Assembly (NCBI RefSeq): GCF_004919095.1
Contig: NZ_STGJ01000018.1
Location: 239-64,238 of the forward strand
DNA length: 64,000 nucleotides
Origin: Crenobacter intestini
GTDB taxonomy: Bacteria; Pseudomonadota; Gammaproteobacteria; Burkholderiales; Chromobacteriaceae
Reading direction: 5' to 3'
Shown: piece by piece, positions 9,751 to 21,986 of the stretch
How the letters are laid out: every line of letters begins with the position of its first letter
Position numbering within the stretch: the stretch's first letter is position 1
The notes under the pieces: model-generated
Told to the model about the DNA's origin: nothing
Seen by the model: only the letters and a program-made list of their open reading frames with translations
Databases searched by the model: none
Made by a program: the position numbers and the translations under genes

Positions 9751-9951
9751 TTATTCACATGCGGGTCGGCTGATCGGGCGTCTGTCAAGCCTCTCCCGCG
9801 TGTTTTTGTGGTGCAGCCGCAAAGCCTTGATTTAAAAGGGTTTGCGGCTTTGTTTATTTTTTGTGCAATCCAGTGGAACGGCCGTGCAGCCTGTCTTGCG
9901 CTGCCGTGCGCACGGCTTGTTCACAAATTTATCCACAGCTTTTGTGCATAG
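9751..9951. promoter_or_regulatory. Group of DnaA-box-like sites upstream of priA
   Basis: Two sites match the E. coli DnaA box TTATNCACA exactly: TTATTCACA at 9751-9759 and TTATCCACA at 9929-9937. TTGTTCACA at 9917-9925 (one mismatch) is in the same orientation, separated from the last by three bases. TGTGCATAG at 9943-9951 is an opposite-strand box with one mismatch. Three of the four fall within 35 bp, 49-83 bases before priA. Whether DnaA binds is not shown. Confidence 0.55.
9815..9855 (+). terminator. Terminator after hemE
   Basis: AGCCGCAAA at 9815-9823 pairs with TTTGCGGCT at 9841-9849 around a 17-base loop, followed by TTGTTTATTTTTTG. It separates hemE from priA. Confidence 0.7.
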
Positions 9952-9999
9952 CTGGCGCAAAGCCAGTGGCCACGCGGATTTGCGGCGGATCGCCTCCCG

Positions 10000-12171
<2,172 letters not shown>

Positions 12172-12173
12172 CG

Positions 12174-13532
12174 ATGCGCGCGCTGATCGCATGCCTGATG
12201 CTGTGCGCTGCCGCGGCAAGCGCGTTCGCCGCCGACCCGGAGGGCGATGTCGCGCTGTGGGTCGGCTGCGCCAGAAGCGGCGAGACGCTGCTCGAAAACC
12301 GCGCCGACGCGCCGATGAACCCGGCGTCGACCATGAAGCTGGTTACCGCGTTTGCCGCGCTCGATACGCTGGGGCCGGATTATCGCTGGAAGAGTTCGTT
12401 AAGATCCGACGCGCCGCTGACGGGCGGCGTGCTGCAAGGTGATCTGTGGTGGGTAGGCGAGGGCGACCCGGCGTTCGATGTGGCCGCGCTTGACGCGCTG
12501 CTGGACGGGCTGCGCCTGCGCGGCATCCGCGCGGTGAGCGGCGAGCTGCTGCTCGACCGCAGCGCCTTTGCGCGCATCGCCGGCGCCGACGGTTTCGAGC
12601 GCGACGCACAGCGCGTGTTCACCGTCGCGCCGGACACCCACCTGGTCGGCCACAAGGTCGCGTGGCTGCACTTTTACAACGACGGCGCCGGCGCGCGCGC
12701 AGCACTCGTGCCAGCCTTGCCGGGCGTGACGCTCAAGGCGTCGCTCTCCGACGCGGGCGAGACGGGGGGCGCGTGCGGCGACGTGCGCCGCTTTGTCAGC
12801 ATCACCAGCGAGGGCGACACGCTGTCGGTCAGCGGAGAACTGCCGCGCGCGTGCGACGGCGCGAGCCGCTTCGTGAACCTGCTGTCGGCGCCGGCGTTCG
12901 CCGCGCAGGCCTTCGCCGCACGCTGGGCGCGCCTGGACGGGCAGGGCGCGGCGTTCGGCGGCGAGCGCCCGGCCCCTGCCGGGGCGCGCGTGCTCGCCGA
13001 GCACCTGTCGCCGCCGCTCTCGCAGGTGCTGGTGTCGACCAACTTCCACAGCAACAACACGATGGCGCGCGCGGTCTACCTGACGCTGGGGCGCGCGCAC
13101 CCCCATGGCGCCGGTAAGGTGGCTGGCGCCGAAGCGGCGCTGCGCGCAAGCCTTGCGCGGCACGGCGTCGATACGCGGACACTGGTGCTGGAGAACGGCG
13201 CGGGATTCTCGCGGCGCGAGCGCGTCAGCGCGCGCGCGCTGGGGCAGTTGCTGTCGGCCGCGTGGCTCGCGCCCTTTGCCCCCGAGTTCGTCGCCAGCGT
13301 GCCGGCGGCCGGCCGCGACGGCACGCTCGAGAAGCGTCTCGCAGCGTGGGGGCCGCGGCTACGCCTGAAGACCGGCACCCTTGACGGCGTTTCGGCGCTG
13401 GCCGGTTACTGGCTCGCGCCGGATGGCGAACCCCTGGTGCTGGTCGCCATCGCCAACGGTGACGGCGTGTCGGCAGCGCGCATCGACGCGGTGGTCGACG
13501 CCGCGCTCAGGCAGGTGCACGCCGCGCCTTGA
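12174..13532 (+). CDS. dacB: D-alanyl-D-alanine carboxypeptidase/endopeptidase (PBP4 type)
   Basis: A 452-residue secreted class C penicillin-binding protein that trims and cleaves peptidoglycan cross-links in the periplasm. The signal peptide is about 20 residues (ending ASAFAAD). Catalytic motifs are SxxK as STMK at residues 52-55, the second motif as SNN near 293 (SDN in E. coli PBP4; SNN is conservative), and KTG near 399. Long insertion domains between the first and second motifs match PBP4. The ATG follows the priA stop by two bases, suggesting coupled translation. Confidence 0.93.
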   Translation: MRALIACLMLCAAAASAFAADPEGDVALWVGCARSGETLLENRADAPMNPASTMKLVTAFAALDTLGPDYRWKSSLRSDAPLTGGVLQGDLWWVGEGDPAFDVAALDALLDGLRLRGIRAVSGELLLDRSAFARIAGADGFERDAQRVFTVAPDTHLVGHKVAWLHFYNDGAGARAALVPALPGVTLKASLSDAGETGGACGDVRRFVSITSEGDTLSVSGELPRACDGASRFVNLLSAPAFAAQAFAARWARLDGQGAAFGGERPAPAGARVLAEHLSPPLSQVLVSTNFHSNNTMARAVYLTLGRAHPHGAGKVAGAEAALRASLARHGVDTRTLVLENGAGFSRRERVSARALGQLLSAAWLAPFAPEFVASVPAAGRDGTLEKRLAAWGPRLRLKTGTLDGVSALAGYWLAPDGEPLVLVAIANGDGVSAARIDAVVDAALRQVHAAP

Positions 13533-13535
13533 CGC

Positions 13536-13541
13536 TATAAT
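13536..13541 (+). promoter_or_regulatory. Perfect -10 box (TATAAT) before grxC
   Basis: TATAAT just past the dacB stop and 27 bases before the grxC start. No clear -35 is visible. Confidence 0.45.
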
Positions 13542-13568
13542 CGCGGTTTTCAGCCAGGATCCACCGCG

Positions 13569-13826
13569 ATGAAACCCGTCACCATGTACACCACGGCCGT
13601 CTGCCCGTTCTGCGTGCGCGCGAAGCAGCTCTTGAAGGCGAAGGGCGTCGAGGCGATCAACGAGATCCGCGTCGACCTCGACCCGGCCCAGCGCGACGCG
13701 ATGATGTCGCTGACCGGCCGCCGTACCGTGCCGCAGATCTTCGTCGGCGACACCCACGTCGGCGGCTGCGACGATCTCGAGGCGCTGCAGGCAGCCGGCA
13801 AGCTCGACGTGCTGCTGGCCGACTGA
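13569..13826 (+). CDS. grxC: Dithiol glutaredoxin 3 (GrxC)
   Basis: An 85-residue glutaredoxin that reduces protein disulfides and glutathione mixed disulfides with GSH. The active site is CPFC at residues 12-15 (CPYC in E. coli; Phe is a common variant), with the cis-proline motif TVPQIF and the GSH-binding GGCDDL near the C-terminus. The grxC-secB order is common in proteobacteria and supports the call; secB follows 83 bases later. Confidence 0.95.
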   Translation: MKPVTMYTTAVCPFCVRAKQLLKAKGVEAINEIRVDLDPAQRDAMMSLTGRRTVPQIFVGDTHVGGCDDLEALQAAGKLDVLLAD

Positions 13827-13909
13827 GGCTGGCGGCAGGCGCGCCTTTTTGCGATGATGGCCGGCAGCCAGTCCGGCCTGATCCACCCAACTTAACTGAC
13901 GGAATACCC

Positions 13910-14362
13910 ATGAGCGAACAACAGGAAGTACAGCCGGTTTTCTCCATCGAAAAGATCTACGTCAAGGACCTGTCGCTTGAAGTGCCGCACGCGCCCGAGG
14001 TCTTCCTCGAGCAGCAGCAACCGGAAATCGACATGCAGCTGGGCAGCGAGAGCCGCCAGATCGACGAAGGCTTCTTCGAGTGCACGCTGACCGTCACCGT
14101 GACCGCCAAGCTGACCGAGAAGACCATGTTCCTGTGCGAAGTCGCGCAGGCGGGCATCTTCCGCATCGCGAACATCCCGGCCGACGACGTCGACCCCATC
14201 CTCGGCGTCGCCTGCCCGAACATCCTGTTCCCGTACGCGCGCGAGACGGTGTCGAGCATCATCAACCGCGCCGGCTTCCCGCCGGTGCTGCTCGCGCCGA
14301 TCAACTTCGAGGCGCTGTACATGCAGCAGCGCGCGCAGATGGCCGAGGCCGGGAACGCGTAA
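13910..14362 (+). CDS. secB: Protein-export chaperone SecB
   Basis: A 150-residue cytoplasmic chaperone that holds precursor proteins unfolded and passes them to SecA. It shows the family core [14 protein letters not shown], the acidic surface, and [18 protein letters not shown] sequence (here [15 protein letters not shown]) followed by [12 protein letters not shown]. Full length. The next gene starts four bases after its stop. Confidence 0.97.
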   Translation: MSEQQEVQPVFSIEKIYVKDLSLEVPHAPEVFLEQQQPEIDMQLGSESRQIDEGFFECTLTVTVTAKLTEKTMFLCEVAQAGIFRIANIPADDVDPILGVACPNILFPYARETVSSIINRAGFPPVLLAPINFEALYMQQRAQMAEAGNA

Positions 14363-14366
14363 GGGC

Positions 14367-14807
14367 ATGAAACTGCGTCTCGTGACGGCGCTGTTGGCGC
14401 TGGGCCTCGCCGGCCACGCCAGCGCGCTGGAATTCCGTTCGGTCAAGGAAACCGGCGTTTCGCTGTACGACGCGCCGTCGCTGACGGCCAAGCGGCTGTT
14501 TGTGGTCAGCCGCTACTACCCGGTTGAAGTGCTGTCGCAGCAGAAGGAATGGGCGCGCGTGCGCGACGCCAGTGGCGGCGTGGCGTGGATCCCGGCAGCG
14601 GCGCTGTCGGTGCAGCGCATGCTGTTGGTGACCGCGCCGGAAGCCGCCGTACATCGTGCCGCGTCGGCGGGCGCGCCGCTCGCCTACCGGCTGCCGAAGA
14701 ACGCCGTGGTCGAGCTGACCGGGCAGGTCGAGGGCGGCTGGGCGCCGGTGCGCCACCGCGACGGCGCGGCCGGTTTCGTGCGTATCGGCGAAGTCTGGGG
14801 GTTGTGA
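14367..14807 (+). CDS. Secreted SH3-domain protein
   Basis: A 146-residue protein with a signal peptide (about residues 1-20, ending HASA) and two bacterial SH3-like stretches: one around [13 protein letters not shown] to [14 protein letters not shown], the second around [12 protein letters not shown] to [14 protein letters not shown]. Such domains often bind cell-wall peptides, but the role of this family is not established. It sits tightly between secB (4 bases) and gpsA (1-base overlap), so it is co-transcribed with both. Confidence 0.75.
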   Translation: MKLRLVTALLALGLAGHASALEFRSVKETGVSLYDAPSLTAKRLFVVSRYYPVEVLSQQKEWARVRDASGGVAWIPAAALSVQRMLLVTAPEAAVHRAASAGAPLAYRLPKNAVVELTGQVEGGWAPVRHRDGAAGFVRIGEVWGL

Positions 14808-15814
14808 TGCAGAGCCAACCACTGCGTATCGCGGTACTCGGTGCCGGCGCCTGGGGCACCGCACTGGCGATCGCCTTCGCGCCGCGCCATCAGGTCAAGC
14901 TGTGGGCGCGCGAGGCGGAACTGTCTGCCGCGCTGAACCGCGACCGCGTCAACCGCCAGTTCCTGCCGGACTGCCCGCTGCCGGACAGCCTCGCGGTCAG
15001 CGACGACTTCGAGGCGGTGGTCGCCGACGCCGAGCTGGTGCTGGTCGCCACCCCCATCGTCGGCCTGCGCCCGAGCCTGGAGCGGCTCGCGCGCGCGCGC
15101 GGCGACGTGCCGGTGCTGTGGGCGTGCAAGGGCTTCGAGGCGGGTAGCGGCCTGTTGCCGCACCAGGTGGCGGCCGAGGCGTGCCCGGGCTTTGCCCGCG
15201 TCGGCGCCTTGTCTGGGCCGAGCTTCGCGCGCGAAGTCGCGCTCGGCCTGCCCTCGGCGGTGACCCTCGCCGCCAGCGACGCGGCGTTCGCCGCCGATTT
15301 CGCGGCGCGCCTGCACAGCCCGCTGTTGCGCATCTACGCGCACGACGACCTGACCGGCGTCGAGGTCGGCGGCGCGGTGAAGAACGTGATGGCGATCGCC
15401 ACCGGCGTGTGCGACGGGCTGGGGCTGGGCATGAACAGCCGCGCCGCGCTGATCACCCGCGGCCTCGCCGAGATCACCCGCCTGGCGGTGGCGCTGGGGG
15501 CGCGCGAGCAGAGCATGCTCGGGCTCGCCGGCATCGGCGACTTGATCCTCACCTGCACCGGCGCGCTCTCGCGCAACCGGCAGGTCGGCCTGAAGCTGGC
15601 CGAGGGCAAGCCGCTGCAAACCATCCTCGACGAACTCGGTCACGTCGCCGAAGGCGTGCCGACCGCACGCGAGGTGCGCGCGCTCTCCCGCAAGCTGGGC
15701 GTCGAGATGCCGATCACCGAGGCGGTGTGCGCGCTGCTCTACGACGGCGAGGCGGCGGGCGACGTCGTCGGCCGTCTGCTCGAGCGCTCGCCCAAGCTCG
15801 AATTCCCGGATTGA
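14807..15814 (+). CDS. gpsA: Glycerol-3-phosphate dehydrogenase [NAD(P)+]
   Basis: A 335-residue cytoplasmic enzyme reducing dihydroxyacetone phosphate to sn-glycerol-3-phosphate for phospholipid synthesis. The N-terminal nucleotide-binding motif is [10 protein letters not shown] at residues 12-21; [12 protein letters not shown] and the catalytic lysine segment [12 protein letters not shown] follow, with [17 protein letters not shown] at 14807 shares its A with the stop of the SH3 gene (TGATG). secB-SH3-gpsA ends at a strong terminator. Confidence 0.96.
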   Translation: MQSQPLRIAVLGAGAWGTALAIAFAPRHQVKLWAREAELSAALNRDRVNRQFLPDCPLPDSLAVSDDFEAVVADAELVLVATPIVGLRPSLERLARARGDVPVLWACKGFEAGSGLLPHQVAAEACPGFARVGALSGPSFAREVALGLPSAVTLAASDAAFAADFAARLHSPLLRIYAHDDLTGVEVGGAVKNVMAIATGVCDGLGLGMNSRAALITRGLAEITRLAVALGAREQSMLGLAGIGDLILTCTGALSRNRQVGLKLAEGKPLQTILDELGHVAEGVPTAREVRALSRKLGVEMPITEAVCALLYDGEAAGDVVGRLLERSPKLEFPD

Positions 15815-15832
15815 GCGCCGGCCAGGCAAGAC

Positions 15833-15860
15833 AAAGGCTGCCCGCGGGCAGCCTTTTTTT
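15833..15860. terminator. Terminator after gpsA, shared with the convergent DUF3426 gene
   Basis: An 11-bp inverted repeat (AAAGGCTGCCC and its complement) around a GC centre, followed by a seven-T run on the plus strand. The AAA on the other arm would also serve the minus-strand operon ending at 15878. Confidence 0.85.
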
Positions 15861-15877
15861 GCGCCGTCAAACGCCGC

Positions 15878-17014
15878 TCAGGGATACAGCCAGTTGACGC
15901 TGTAGCCGATGCTGCTCTGTTTGGCGCCAAGCGCTGCGGTGTCCAGCTGCAGCTGGCTGCGCACCTGCGCGCCGGCGGCGATGCCGCGTTGCGCACGCTC
16001 GGCCACCGGCAGCCAGTCCTTGGGCGGGAACACCTTGCGCACCAGCACGCGGTCGTCGCTGTCGGTCAGCGTCAGCTCCATGGCCGGCCACGCCTGCATG
16101 TAGCGCGCGTGGTTCTTCAGGATCGCGGTGAACTGCACGAGGCCGGGGTGGTCCGGCACGCGGGAGAGCTCCGACCATTCGGTGCGCAGCAAGGCGCGGT
16201 CGCCCGCCAGCGGCACCGTGCAGCCCAGGCTCTGGCACGCGGCCTCGAGCGTCGGACGCAGCTCGGGTACTTCGGCGGCGATGCGCGTGCGGTTCAGGTA
16301 GACCAGCTGCCCGGCGAGCAAGAAGAGGCCCAGCACGCCGCCCAGCGCGAACAGCACGGCCGGTAGGCGGCTTGGGCGTGCCGGCGCGTCGTCTTCCGGC
16401 GCGGCGGGCGCGGCTTCCTGCTCCGCCTCCTCCGTCGCCTGCGCCTCGGCAGCCGGCGCTTCCGCGACCGGTTCGCGGCCGCGCTGGCTGCGCAGCACGT
16501 CGGGCAGCGCCTCCTCGGGGCCGGCATCGATCTCACCGAACGGGTCGCCGATCAGCGCTTCGGGCGCCGGCGCGCTCTCCAGGGGTTCGATCGGGCGCGA
16601 AGCCGGGCGCGGCGCGCGCAGCGCGTCGGACAGCGCCTGCTGGAAGGCCGCCAGTTCCGGGTCGGGCACGGCCGGCGCTTCCGGAGCGCTCCCGGCTACG
16701 GGGTCAGGCTCGGGCTCGGGCGCGAGCGTCCTTACCGGTTCAGGCTCCGGTGCGGGGGGCGTGGCCTGTGTCGCGGGCTGGGGCGCTGGCGCGTCGAAGT
16801 CGGGCAGCTCGAGCTCGAAGTCCTCGATCTCGCCCCTGTCCGCCGGCACGGCCGGCTGGGCAGCCGGAGCGGGGACGGCGAGCGGCGAGAGCACCTCGCG
16901 CGCGTTGAACACATGCGCGCAGCGGCCGCAGCGCACGAAGCCGTCGGCGACGTCCAGCTGGGCGTCGCTGACCTTGAAGCGGGTCTGGCACTGCGGGCAC
17001 TGTGCGGTCAGCAT
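15878..17014 (-). CDS. Zinc-ribbon and DUF3426 membrane protein
   Basis: A 378-residue protein with an N-terminal MJ0042-type zinc ribbon (Cys6, Cys9, Cys29, Cys32), a long Pro/Ala/Glu-rich linker (about 45-215), one membrane helix near 217-240 and a C-terminal DUF3426 domain. This architecture is common in betaproteobacteria downstream of prmA; its function is unknown. It starts three bases after the prmA stop and ends the aroQ-accB-accC-prmA series. Confidence 0.85.
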   Translation of the reverse strand: MLTAQCPQCQTRFKVSDAQLDVADGFVRCGRCAHVFNAREVLSPLAVPAPAAQPAVPADRGEIEDFELELPDFDAPAPQPATQATPPAPEPEPVRTLAPEPEPDPVAGSAPEAPAVPDPELAAFQQALSDALRAPRPASRPIEPLESAPAPEALIGDPFGEIDAGPEEALPDVLRSQRGREPVAEAPAAEAQATEEAEQEAAPAAPEDDAPARPSRLPAVLFALGGVLGLFLLAGQLVYLNRTRIAAEVPELRPTLEAACQSLGCTVPLAGDRALLRTEWSELSRVPDHPGLVQFTAILKNHARYMQAWPAMELTLTDSDDRVLVRKVFPPKDWLPVAERAQRGIAAGAQVRSQLQLDTAALGAKQSSIGYSVNWLYP

Positions 17015-17017
17015 GGC

Positions 17018-17908
17018 TTACCCGCGGCGACGCCCGCTCAGGCGGGTCCAGCCTTCGTCGAATACCGGCTCGTCCATTTCGAACCACTGCGCGTAGATCG
17101 CGCTCAGTTCGTCCGCCTGCGTCTCGAGGATGCCCGAGAGCACGATGCGGCCGCCCGGCTTCACGTGGCTGGCGAGCATGTCGCCCAGCACGCGCAGCGG
17201 ATTGGCGAGGATGTTGGCGACCACGACGTCGAAGGTCTCGGCCGGCGTGGCGTCGGGCAGGCAGAACGCCGCGTCGACGCGGTTCTGCTCGGCGTTGTCG
17301 ACGCTGGCGCGTACCGCCTGCGGGTCGATGTCGACGCCGAGCACGTCGCCTGCGCCCAGCTTCTTGGCGGCGATGGCGAGGATGCCCGAGCCGCAGCCGT
17401 AGTCGAGCACGCTGACGCCCGGCGTCACGTGCGCGTCCAGCCATTGCAGGCACAGGCGGGTGGTCGGGTGGCTGCCGGTGCCGAAGGCCAGGCCCGGGTC
17501 GAGCTCGAGGTTGATCGCGTTCTCGTCGGGCGCCTCGTGCCAGGTCGGCGTGATCCACAGCCTGTCCGAGATGCGGATCGGCTCGAACTGGCTCTGCGTC
17601 AGCCGCACCCAGTCCTGTTCCTCGACGCGCTCGACGGTGTAGCGCGGCAGCGCGATCTCGCAGGCGGTCGCGGCGGCGGCGACGATCAGCGCGAGGTCGC
17701 AGTCCTCCTCGAACAGCGCGATGATCTTGCTCTGCTGCCACATCTGTTCGACCGGTTCGCCCGGCTCGCCGAAGATCGGCTGTTCGGCGTCGGTGCCGGC
17801 CAGCGCGTCCTCGATGGCCGCGGACAGGCAGCCCGCGTCCATCAGCGCGTCGGCAAATGCTTCCGCCACCGACGAATCGGTGGCGATGGTGGCTTGTTGC
17901 CAGGCCAT
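17018..17908 (-). CDS. prmA: Ribosomal protein L11 methyltransferase
   Basis: A 296-residue SAM-dependent enzyme that trimethylates L11. The C-terminal Rossmann domain has VLDYGCGSGILAIAAKKLG (motif I), ALAFGTGSHPTTRL-type sequence before it (here GLAFGTGSHPTTRLCL), and the catalytic motif IV VVANILANPL. The N-terminal L11-recognition domain is present. It lies three bases after accC, an arrangement also seen in related betaproteobacteria. Confidence 0.95.
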   Translation of the reverse strand: MAWQQATIATDSSVAEAFADALMDAGCLSAAIEDALAGTDAEQPIFGEPGEPVEQMWQQSKIIALFEEDCDLALIVAAAATACEIALPRYTVERVEEQDWVRLTQSQFEPIRISDRLWITPTWHEAPDENAINLELDPGLAFGTGSHPTTRLCLQWLDAHVTPGVSVLDYGCGSGILAIAAKKLGAGDVLGVDIDPQAVRASVDNAEQNRVDAAFCLPDATPAETFDVVVANILANPLRVLGDMLASHVKPGGRIVLSGILETQADELSAIYAQWFEMDEPVFDEGWTRLSGRRRG

Positions 17909-17911
17909 GTC

Positions 17912-19264
17912 TCAGTGTTCCTTCTTCTGGGCCAGCCGCTCTTCCAGGTAGTGGATGCTGGTGCCGCCGCGGATGAACGCGCTGTCGAGCAGCAACTCCT
18001 GGTGCAGCGGGATGTTGGTCTTGATGCCGGAAATCGCCATTTCGGACAGCGCGATGCGCATCCGGGCGAGCGCCTGGTCGCGGGTATCGCCGTACGCGAT
18101 CACCTTGCCGACCATCGAATCGTAGTTAGGCGGAACAGTGTAGCCCTGATAGATGTGCGAGTCGATGCGGATGCCCGGGCCGCCGGCCGGGTGGTAGCCG
18201 TCGATCTTGCCCGGGCTCGGCACGAAGGTGAACGGGTCTTCGGCGTTGATCCGGCATTCGATCGCGTGGCCGGAGAGCTTCACGTCGTCCTGCGTGTAGC
18301 GCAGCTTCTCGCCGGCGGCGATGCGGATCTGTTCCTGCACGATGTCGATGCCGGTGATCATCTCGGTCACCGGGTGCTCGACCTGCACGCGGGTGTTCAT
18401 CTCGATGAAGTAGAACTCGCCGTTCTCGTAGAGGAACTCGAAGGTGCCCGCGCCGCGGTAGCCGATGCGGCGGCACGCTTCGGCACATGCCTCGCCGATG
18501 CGCTGGCGCTCTTCGTCGGTGATGCCCGGTGCCGGCGCTTCCTCGATGATCTTCTGGTGGCGGCGCTGCATCGAGCAGTCGCGCTCGCCCAGGTAGATCG
18601 CGTTGCCGTACTCGTCGGCCAGCACCTGGATCTCGATGTGGCGCGGCAGCTGCAGGTACTTTTCCATGTACACGGTCGGGTTGCCGAAGGCGGCGCCCGC
18701 TTCGGTACGCGTCATGTCGACCGCGTTCAGGAGCGCGGCCTCGGTGTGCACCACGCGCATGCCGCGGCCGCCACCACCACCGGCGGCCTTGATGATCACC
18801 GGGTAGCCGATGCGTGCGGCGATCCGGATGATCTCTTCGCCGTCGTCCGGCAGCGCGCCCTCGGAGCCGGGCACGCAGGGCACGCCGGCCTCGATCATCG
18901 CGTTCTTGGCGGCGACCTTGTCGCCCATCTGGCGGATGGTGTCCGGACGCGGTCCGATGAACACGAAGCCGGATTCCTCGACGCGCTCGGCGAAGTCGGC
19001 GTTCTCCGACAAAAAGCCGTAACCGGGGTGGATCGCCTGCGCGTCGGTCACTTCGGCGGCGGCGATGATCGCCGGCACGTGCAGGTAGCTCTTGGCCGAC
19101 GGGGCGGGGCCGATGCACACCGACTCGTCGGCGAGTTTCACGTACTTGGCTTCGCGGTCGGCTTCCGAGTGGACGACCACGGTCTTGATGCCCATTTCAC
19201 GGCAGGCACGCTGGATGCGCAGGGCGATTTCCCCGCGGTTGGCGATCAGGATCTTCTCAAACAT
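17912..19264 (-). CDS. accC: Acetyl-CoA carboxylase, biotin carboxylase subunit
   Basis: A 450-residue ATP-grasp enzyme that carboxylates the biotin on AccB in the first step of fatty acid synthesis. The N-terminus [17 protein letters not shown] is canonical; the glycine-rich ATP loop ([12 protein letters not shown]) and the catalytic [13 protein letters not shown] segment are intact. Its start has GGAGAAACGACAG before ATG, with the GGAG directly adjoining the foot of a 9-bp hairpin in the unusually long (140-bp) accB-accC spacer. Confidence 0.97.
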   Translation of the reverse strand: MFEKILIANRGEIALRIQRACREMGIKTVVVHSEADREAKYVKLADESVCIGPAPSAKSYLHVPAIIAAAEVTDAQAIHPGYGFLSENADFAERVEESGFVFIGPRPDTIRQMGDKVAAKNAMIEAGVPCVPGSEGALPDDGEEIIRIAARIGYPVIIKAAGGGGGRGMRVVHTEAALLNAVDMTRTEAGAAFGNPTVYMEKYLQLPRHIEIQVLADEYGNAIYLGERDCSMQRRHQKIIEEAPAPGITDEERQRIGEACAEACRRIGYRGAGTFEFLYENGEFYFIEMNTRVQVEHPVTEMITGIDIVQEQIRIAAGEKLRYTQDDVKLSGHAIECRINAEDPFTFVPSPGKIDGYHPAGGPGIRIDSHIYQGYTVPPNYDSMVGKVIAYGDTRDQALARMRIALSEMAISGIKTNIPLHQELLLDSAFIRGGTSIHYLEERLAQKKEH

Positions 19265-19277
19265 CTGTCGTTTCTCC

Positions 19278-19299
19278 GCGGCGGGGCGTACCCCGCCGC
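19278..19299 (-). promoter_or_regulatory. Hairpin adjoining the accC ribosome-binding site
   Basis: A perfect 9-bp GC-only stem with a four-base loop (TACG on the minus strand). Its 3' foot touches the GGAG of accC. There is no T-run, so it is not a terminator; it may affect accC translation or mRNA stability. Confidence 0.5.
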
Positions 19300-19404
19300 C
19301 TAAGCTTTAGCCTTGCCCCCCAGGCGTGTGCCTGAACGGCAAGGAGCAAGAGGCCGACCGCCGGGCGATCCGCGTCTTGCTCCTCCTTGTGCGGGTGCTG
19401 TGCC

Positions 19405-19869
<465 letters not shown>

Positions 19870-19905
19870 TACTGATCCTGTGATGTACTTGACGGGAGTG
19901 GGGTG

Positions 19906-20379
19906 TCAGCGCCGGGCCGCAAGCCGGGTGAGGGCATGCGCCAGCGCGAGTTCGTAGCCTTGCGCGCCCAGTCCGCAGATCACGCCGACGGCGAGGTCCG
20001 AGAAGTAGGAGTGCTGGCGGAAGGGTTCGCGCGCGTGCACGTTGGACAGGTGCACTTCGATGAACGGCACCTTCACCGCGGAGATCGCGTCGCGCAGCGC
20101 GACGCTGGTGTGGGTGAAGGCGGCCGGGTTGATCAGGATGAAACCGGTGCCGTCGGTCAGGCACGCGTGCACGCGCTCGATGAGCACATGCTCGGCGTTG
20201 CTCTGCAGCGTGGAGAGCTCGCAGCCGGCGGCCTGCGCCTGCGTTTCGAGGCGGCGGTTGATGTCGTCCAGCGTGTCGCGGCCGTAGTGGTCGGGTTCGC
20301 GTACGCCCAGGAGATTCAGGTTCGGGCCGTGCAGCACCAGGATGCGGGGTGCCGCGCCTGCCGGTTCATCTTTCATCAT
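19906..20379 (-). CDS. aroQ: 3-dehydroquinate dehydratase, type II
   Basis: A type II dehydroquinase of the shikimate pathway, 157 residues from Met at 20379. The N-terminal [17 protein letters not shown] and the segments with the catalytic Tyr (DHYGRDTL) and His ([14 protein letters not shown]) are present. The start is uncertain: a tandem ATG-ATG at 20376-20379 and an upstream ATG at 20430 are all possible, none with a strong ribosome site; I prefer the one nearest the conserved domain. Confidence 0.93.
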   Translation of the reverse strand: MMKDEPAGAAPRILVLHGPNLNLLGVREPDHYGRDTLDDINRRLETQAQAAGCELSTLQSNAEHVLIERVHACLTDGTGFILINPAAFTHTSVALRDAISAVKVPFIEVHLSNVHAREPFRQHSYFSDLAVGVICGLGAQGYELALAHALTRLAARR

Positions 20380-20551
20380 GCCGGCAAGTTTGCCGCAATT
20401 GCCGGCAAGAAGTCCAGCATATGCCGGCATTTCAAACGAACGTCACAATCAGTCGATCGCCTTGAATAGAGCATCCGCACTAGCTGCGGCGCGGCTTTGC
20501 GCCGTGCCGCACCATGCATGCCGGGTGCGTGCCGAGCCGCGGGTGGCGGGG

Positions 20552-20557
20552 TATAAT
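20552..20557 (+). promoter_or_regulatory. Perfect -10 box (TATAAT) before queA
   Basis: TATAAT 30 bases before the queA start, in the spacer divergent from aroQ. No convincing -35 is visible. Confidence 0.5.
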
Positions 20558-20587
20558 CGTCATCATTTTTTGCGGACCCATCGCGCC

Positions 20588-21625
20588 ATGCAACTCTCCG
20601 ACTTCGATTACCACCTGCCGGAGCACCTGATCGCCCAGCATCCGCCGAAGCAGCGCGGCGGCAGCCGCCTGTTGCACGTCGACGGACTGCATCTGGAAGA
20701 CCGCCTGTTTTCCGACCTGCCGGCCTTCCTGCAGGCGGGCGACGTGCTGGTGTTCAACGACACCCGCGTGATCAAGGCGCGCCTGTTCGGCGAGAAGGAC
20801 AGCGGCGGCAAGGTCGAGGCGCTGATCGAGCGCGTGGAGAACGAGCACGAGGCGCTCGCGCATGTGCGCGCGTCCAAGTCGCCCAAGCCCGGCACCCGCA
20901 TCCTTTTCGCCGGCCGCTGGCAGGCCGAGATGGTCGAGCGGGTCGGCGAGCTGTTCCGCCTGCGTTTCCTCGACGACGAGAACCTGTTCGACATCCTCGA
21001 GGCTTCGGGCAAGCTGCCGCTGCCGCCGTATATCGCGCGCGACACCGAGGGCGACGACGACGAGCGCTACCAGACCGTTTACGCGCGGGAGAAGGGCGCG
21101 GTCGCCGCGCCGACCGCCGGCCTGCACTTCACCGAAGACATGCTGACGATGCTTGAGGGCGCCGGCGTCAAGCTCGCCTACGTCACGCTGCATGTCGGCG
21201 CCGGCACCTTCCAGCCGGTACGCGTCGACAATATCGCCGAGCACAAGATGCACAGCGAACGCTACGAGATCAGCCAGGCGACGGTCGACGTGATCGAGGC
21301 CGCGCACGCGGCCGGCCGCCGCGTGGTCGCCGTCGGCACCACCAGCATGCGCGCGCTCGAATCGGCCGCGCGCGGCGGCGTGCTCGCCGCCGGCCGCGGC
21401 GAGACCGACATCTTCATCACGCCGGGTTTCCGCTTCAACGTGGTCGACCGCCTGCTGACCAACTTCCACCTGCCCAAGTCGACGCTGTTGATGCTGGTGT
21501 CGGCGTTCGCCGGCTACGACGAGATGCGTGCGGCGTACGCGCACGCGGTCGCCGCCGAGTACCGCTTCTTCAGCTACGGCGACGCGATGCTGCTCGAACG
21601 CAAGGAGGCCGCATGTCAGGGCTGA
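20588..21625 (+). CDS. queA: S-adenosylmethionine:tRNA ribosyltransferase-isomerase
   Basis: A 345-residue enzyme that moves the ribosyl group of SAM onto 7-aminomethyl-deazaguanine in tRNA to form epoxyqueuosine. The N-terminus [19 protein letters not shown] is typical, with [26 protein letters not shown] and the C-terminal [18 protein letters not shown]. tgt, often adjacent, is absent from the window. The end overlaps the DUF971 gene by 13 bases. Confidence 0.97.
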   Translation: MQLSDFDYHLPEHLIAQHPPKQRGGSRLLHVDGLHLEDRLFSDLPAFLQAGDVLVFNDTRVIKARLFGEKDSGGKVEALIERVENEHEALAHVRASKSPKPGTRILFAGRWQAEMVERVGELFRLRFLDDENLFDILEASGKLPLPPYIARDTEGDDDERYQTVYAREKGAVAAPTAGLHFTEDMLTMLEGAGVKLAYVTLHVGAGTFQPVRVDNIAEHKMHSERYEISQATVDVIEAAHAAGRRVVAVGTTSMRALESAARGGVLAAGRGETDIFITPGFRFNVVDRLLTNFHLPKSTLLMLVSAFAGYDEMRAAYAHAVAAEYRFFSYGDAMLLERKEAACQG

Positions 21626-21984
21626 CCCCGGACACGCCGCACCCGCTGGAAATCCGCCTGCTGACCGAATCTCGCCGGCTGGAGATTTCCTTCGACGACG
21701 GCGCGCGTTTCAGCCTCCCGGCCGAGTACCTCAGGGTGTACTCGCCGTCGGCCGAGGTGCGCGGCCACGGTGCCGGGCAGGAAGTGCTGCAGGTCGGCAA
21801 GCGGCAGGTGGCGATCACCGCGCTCGAGCCGGTCGGCCACTACGCGCTGAAGATCGTGTTCGACGACGGCCACGACAGCGGGCTCTTCAGCTGGGACTAC
21901 CTGTACCGGCTGGGCGCCGATTACGACAGGAACTGGCAGGATTATCTGGACAGGCTGGCGCGTGCCGGCGCAAGCAGGGAGTAA
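21613..21984 (+). CDS. DUF971 protein (gamma-butyrobetaine hydroxylase-like N-terminal domain)
   Basis: A 123-residue protein of the DUF971 family. The sequence carries [18 protein letters not shown], an [13 protein letters not shown] segment and [15 protein letters not shown]; the last part is the family's best-conserved stretch. The domain also occurs fused to carnitine-synthesis hydroxylases, but stand-alone copies upstream of ubiE are common in betaproteobacteria and have no established role. It overlaps queA and ends two bases before ubiE, so it is co-transcribed with ubiquinone genes. Confidence 0.85.
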   Translation: MSGLTPDTPHPLEIRLLTESRRLEISFDDGARFSLPAEYLRVYSPSAEVRGHGAGQEVLQVGKRQVAITALEPVGHYALKIVFDDGHDSGLFSWDYLYRLGADYDRNWQDYLDRLARAGASRE

Positions 21985-21986
21985 AC

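Noticed and set aside
16913-19303. Very long open frames antisense to accC/prmA, priA, hom, rsmB-like and other genes
   Set aside because: These are frames forced open by high GC at third codon positions of the real genes opposite. They have no ribosome sites, signal peptides or domains, and their composition (Arg/Gly/His-rich) is typical of such shadows.
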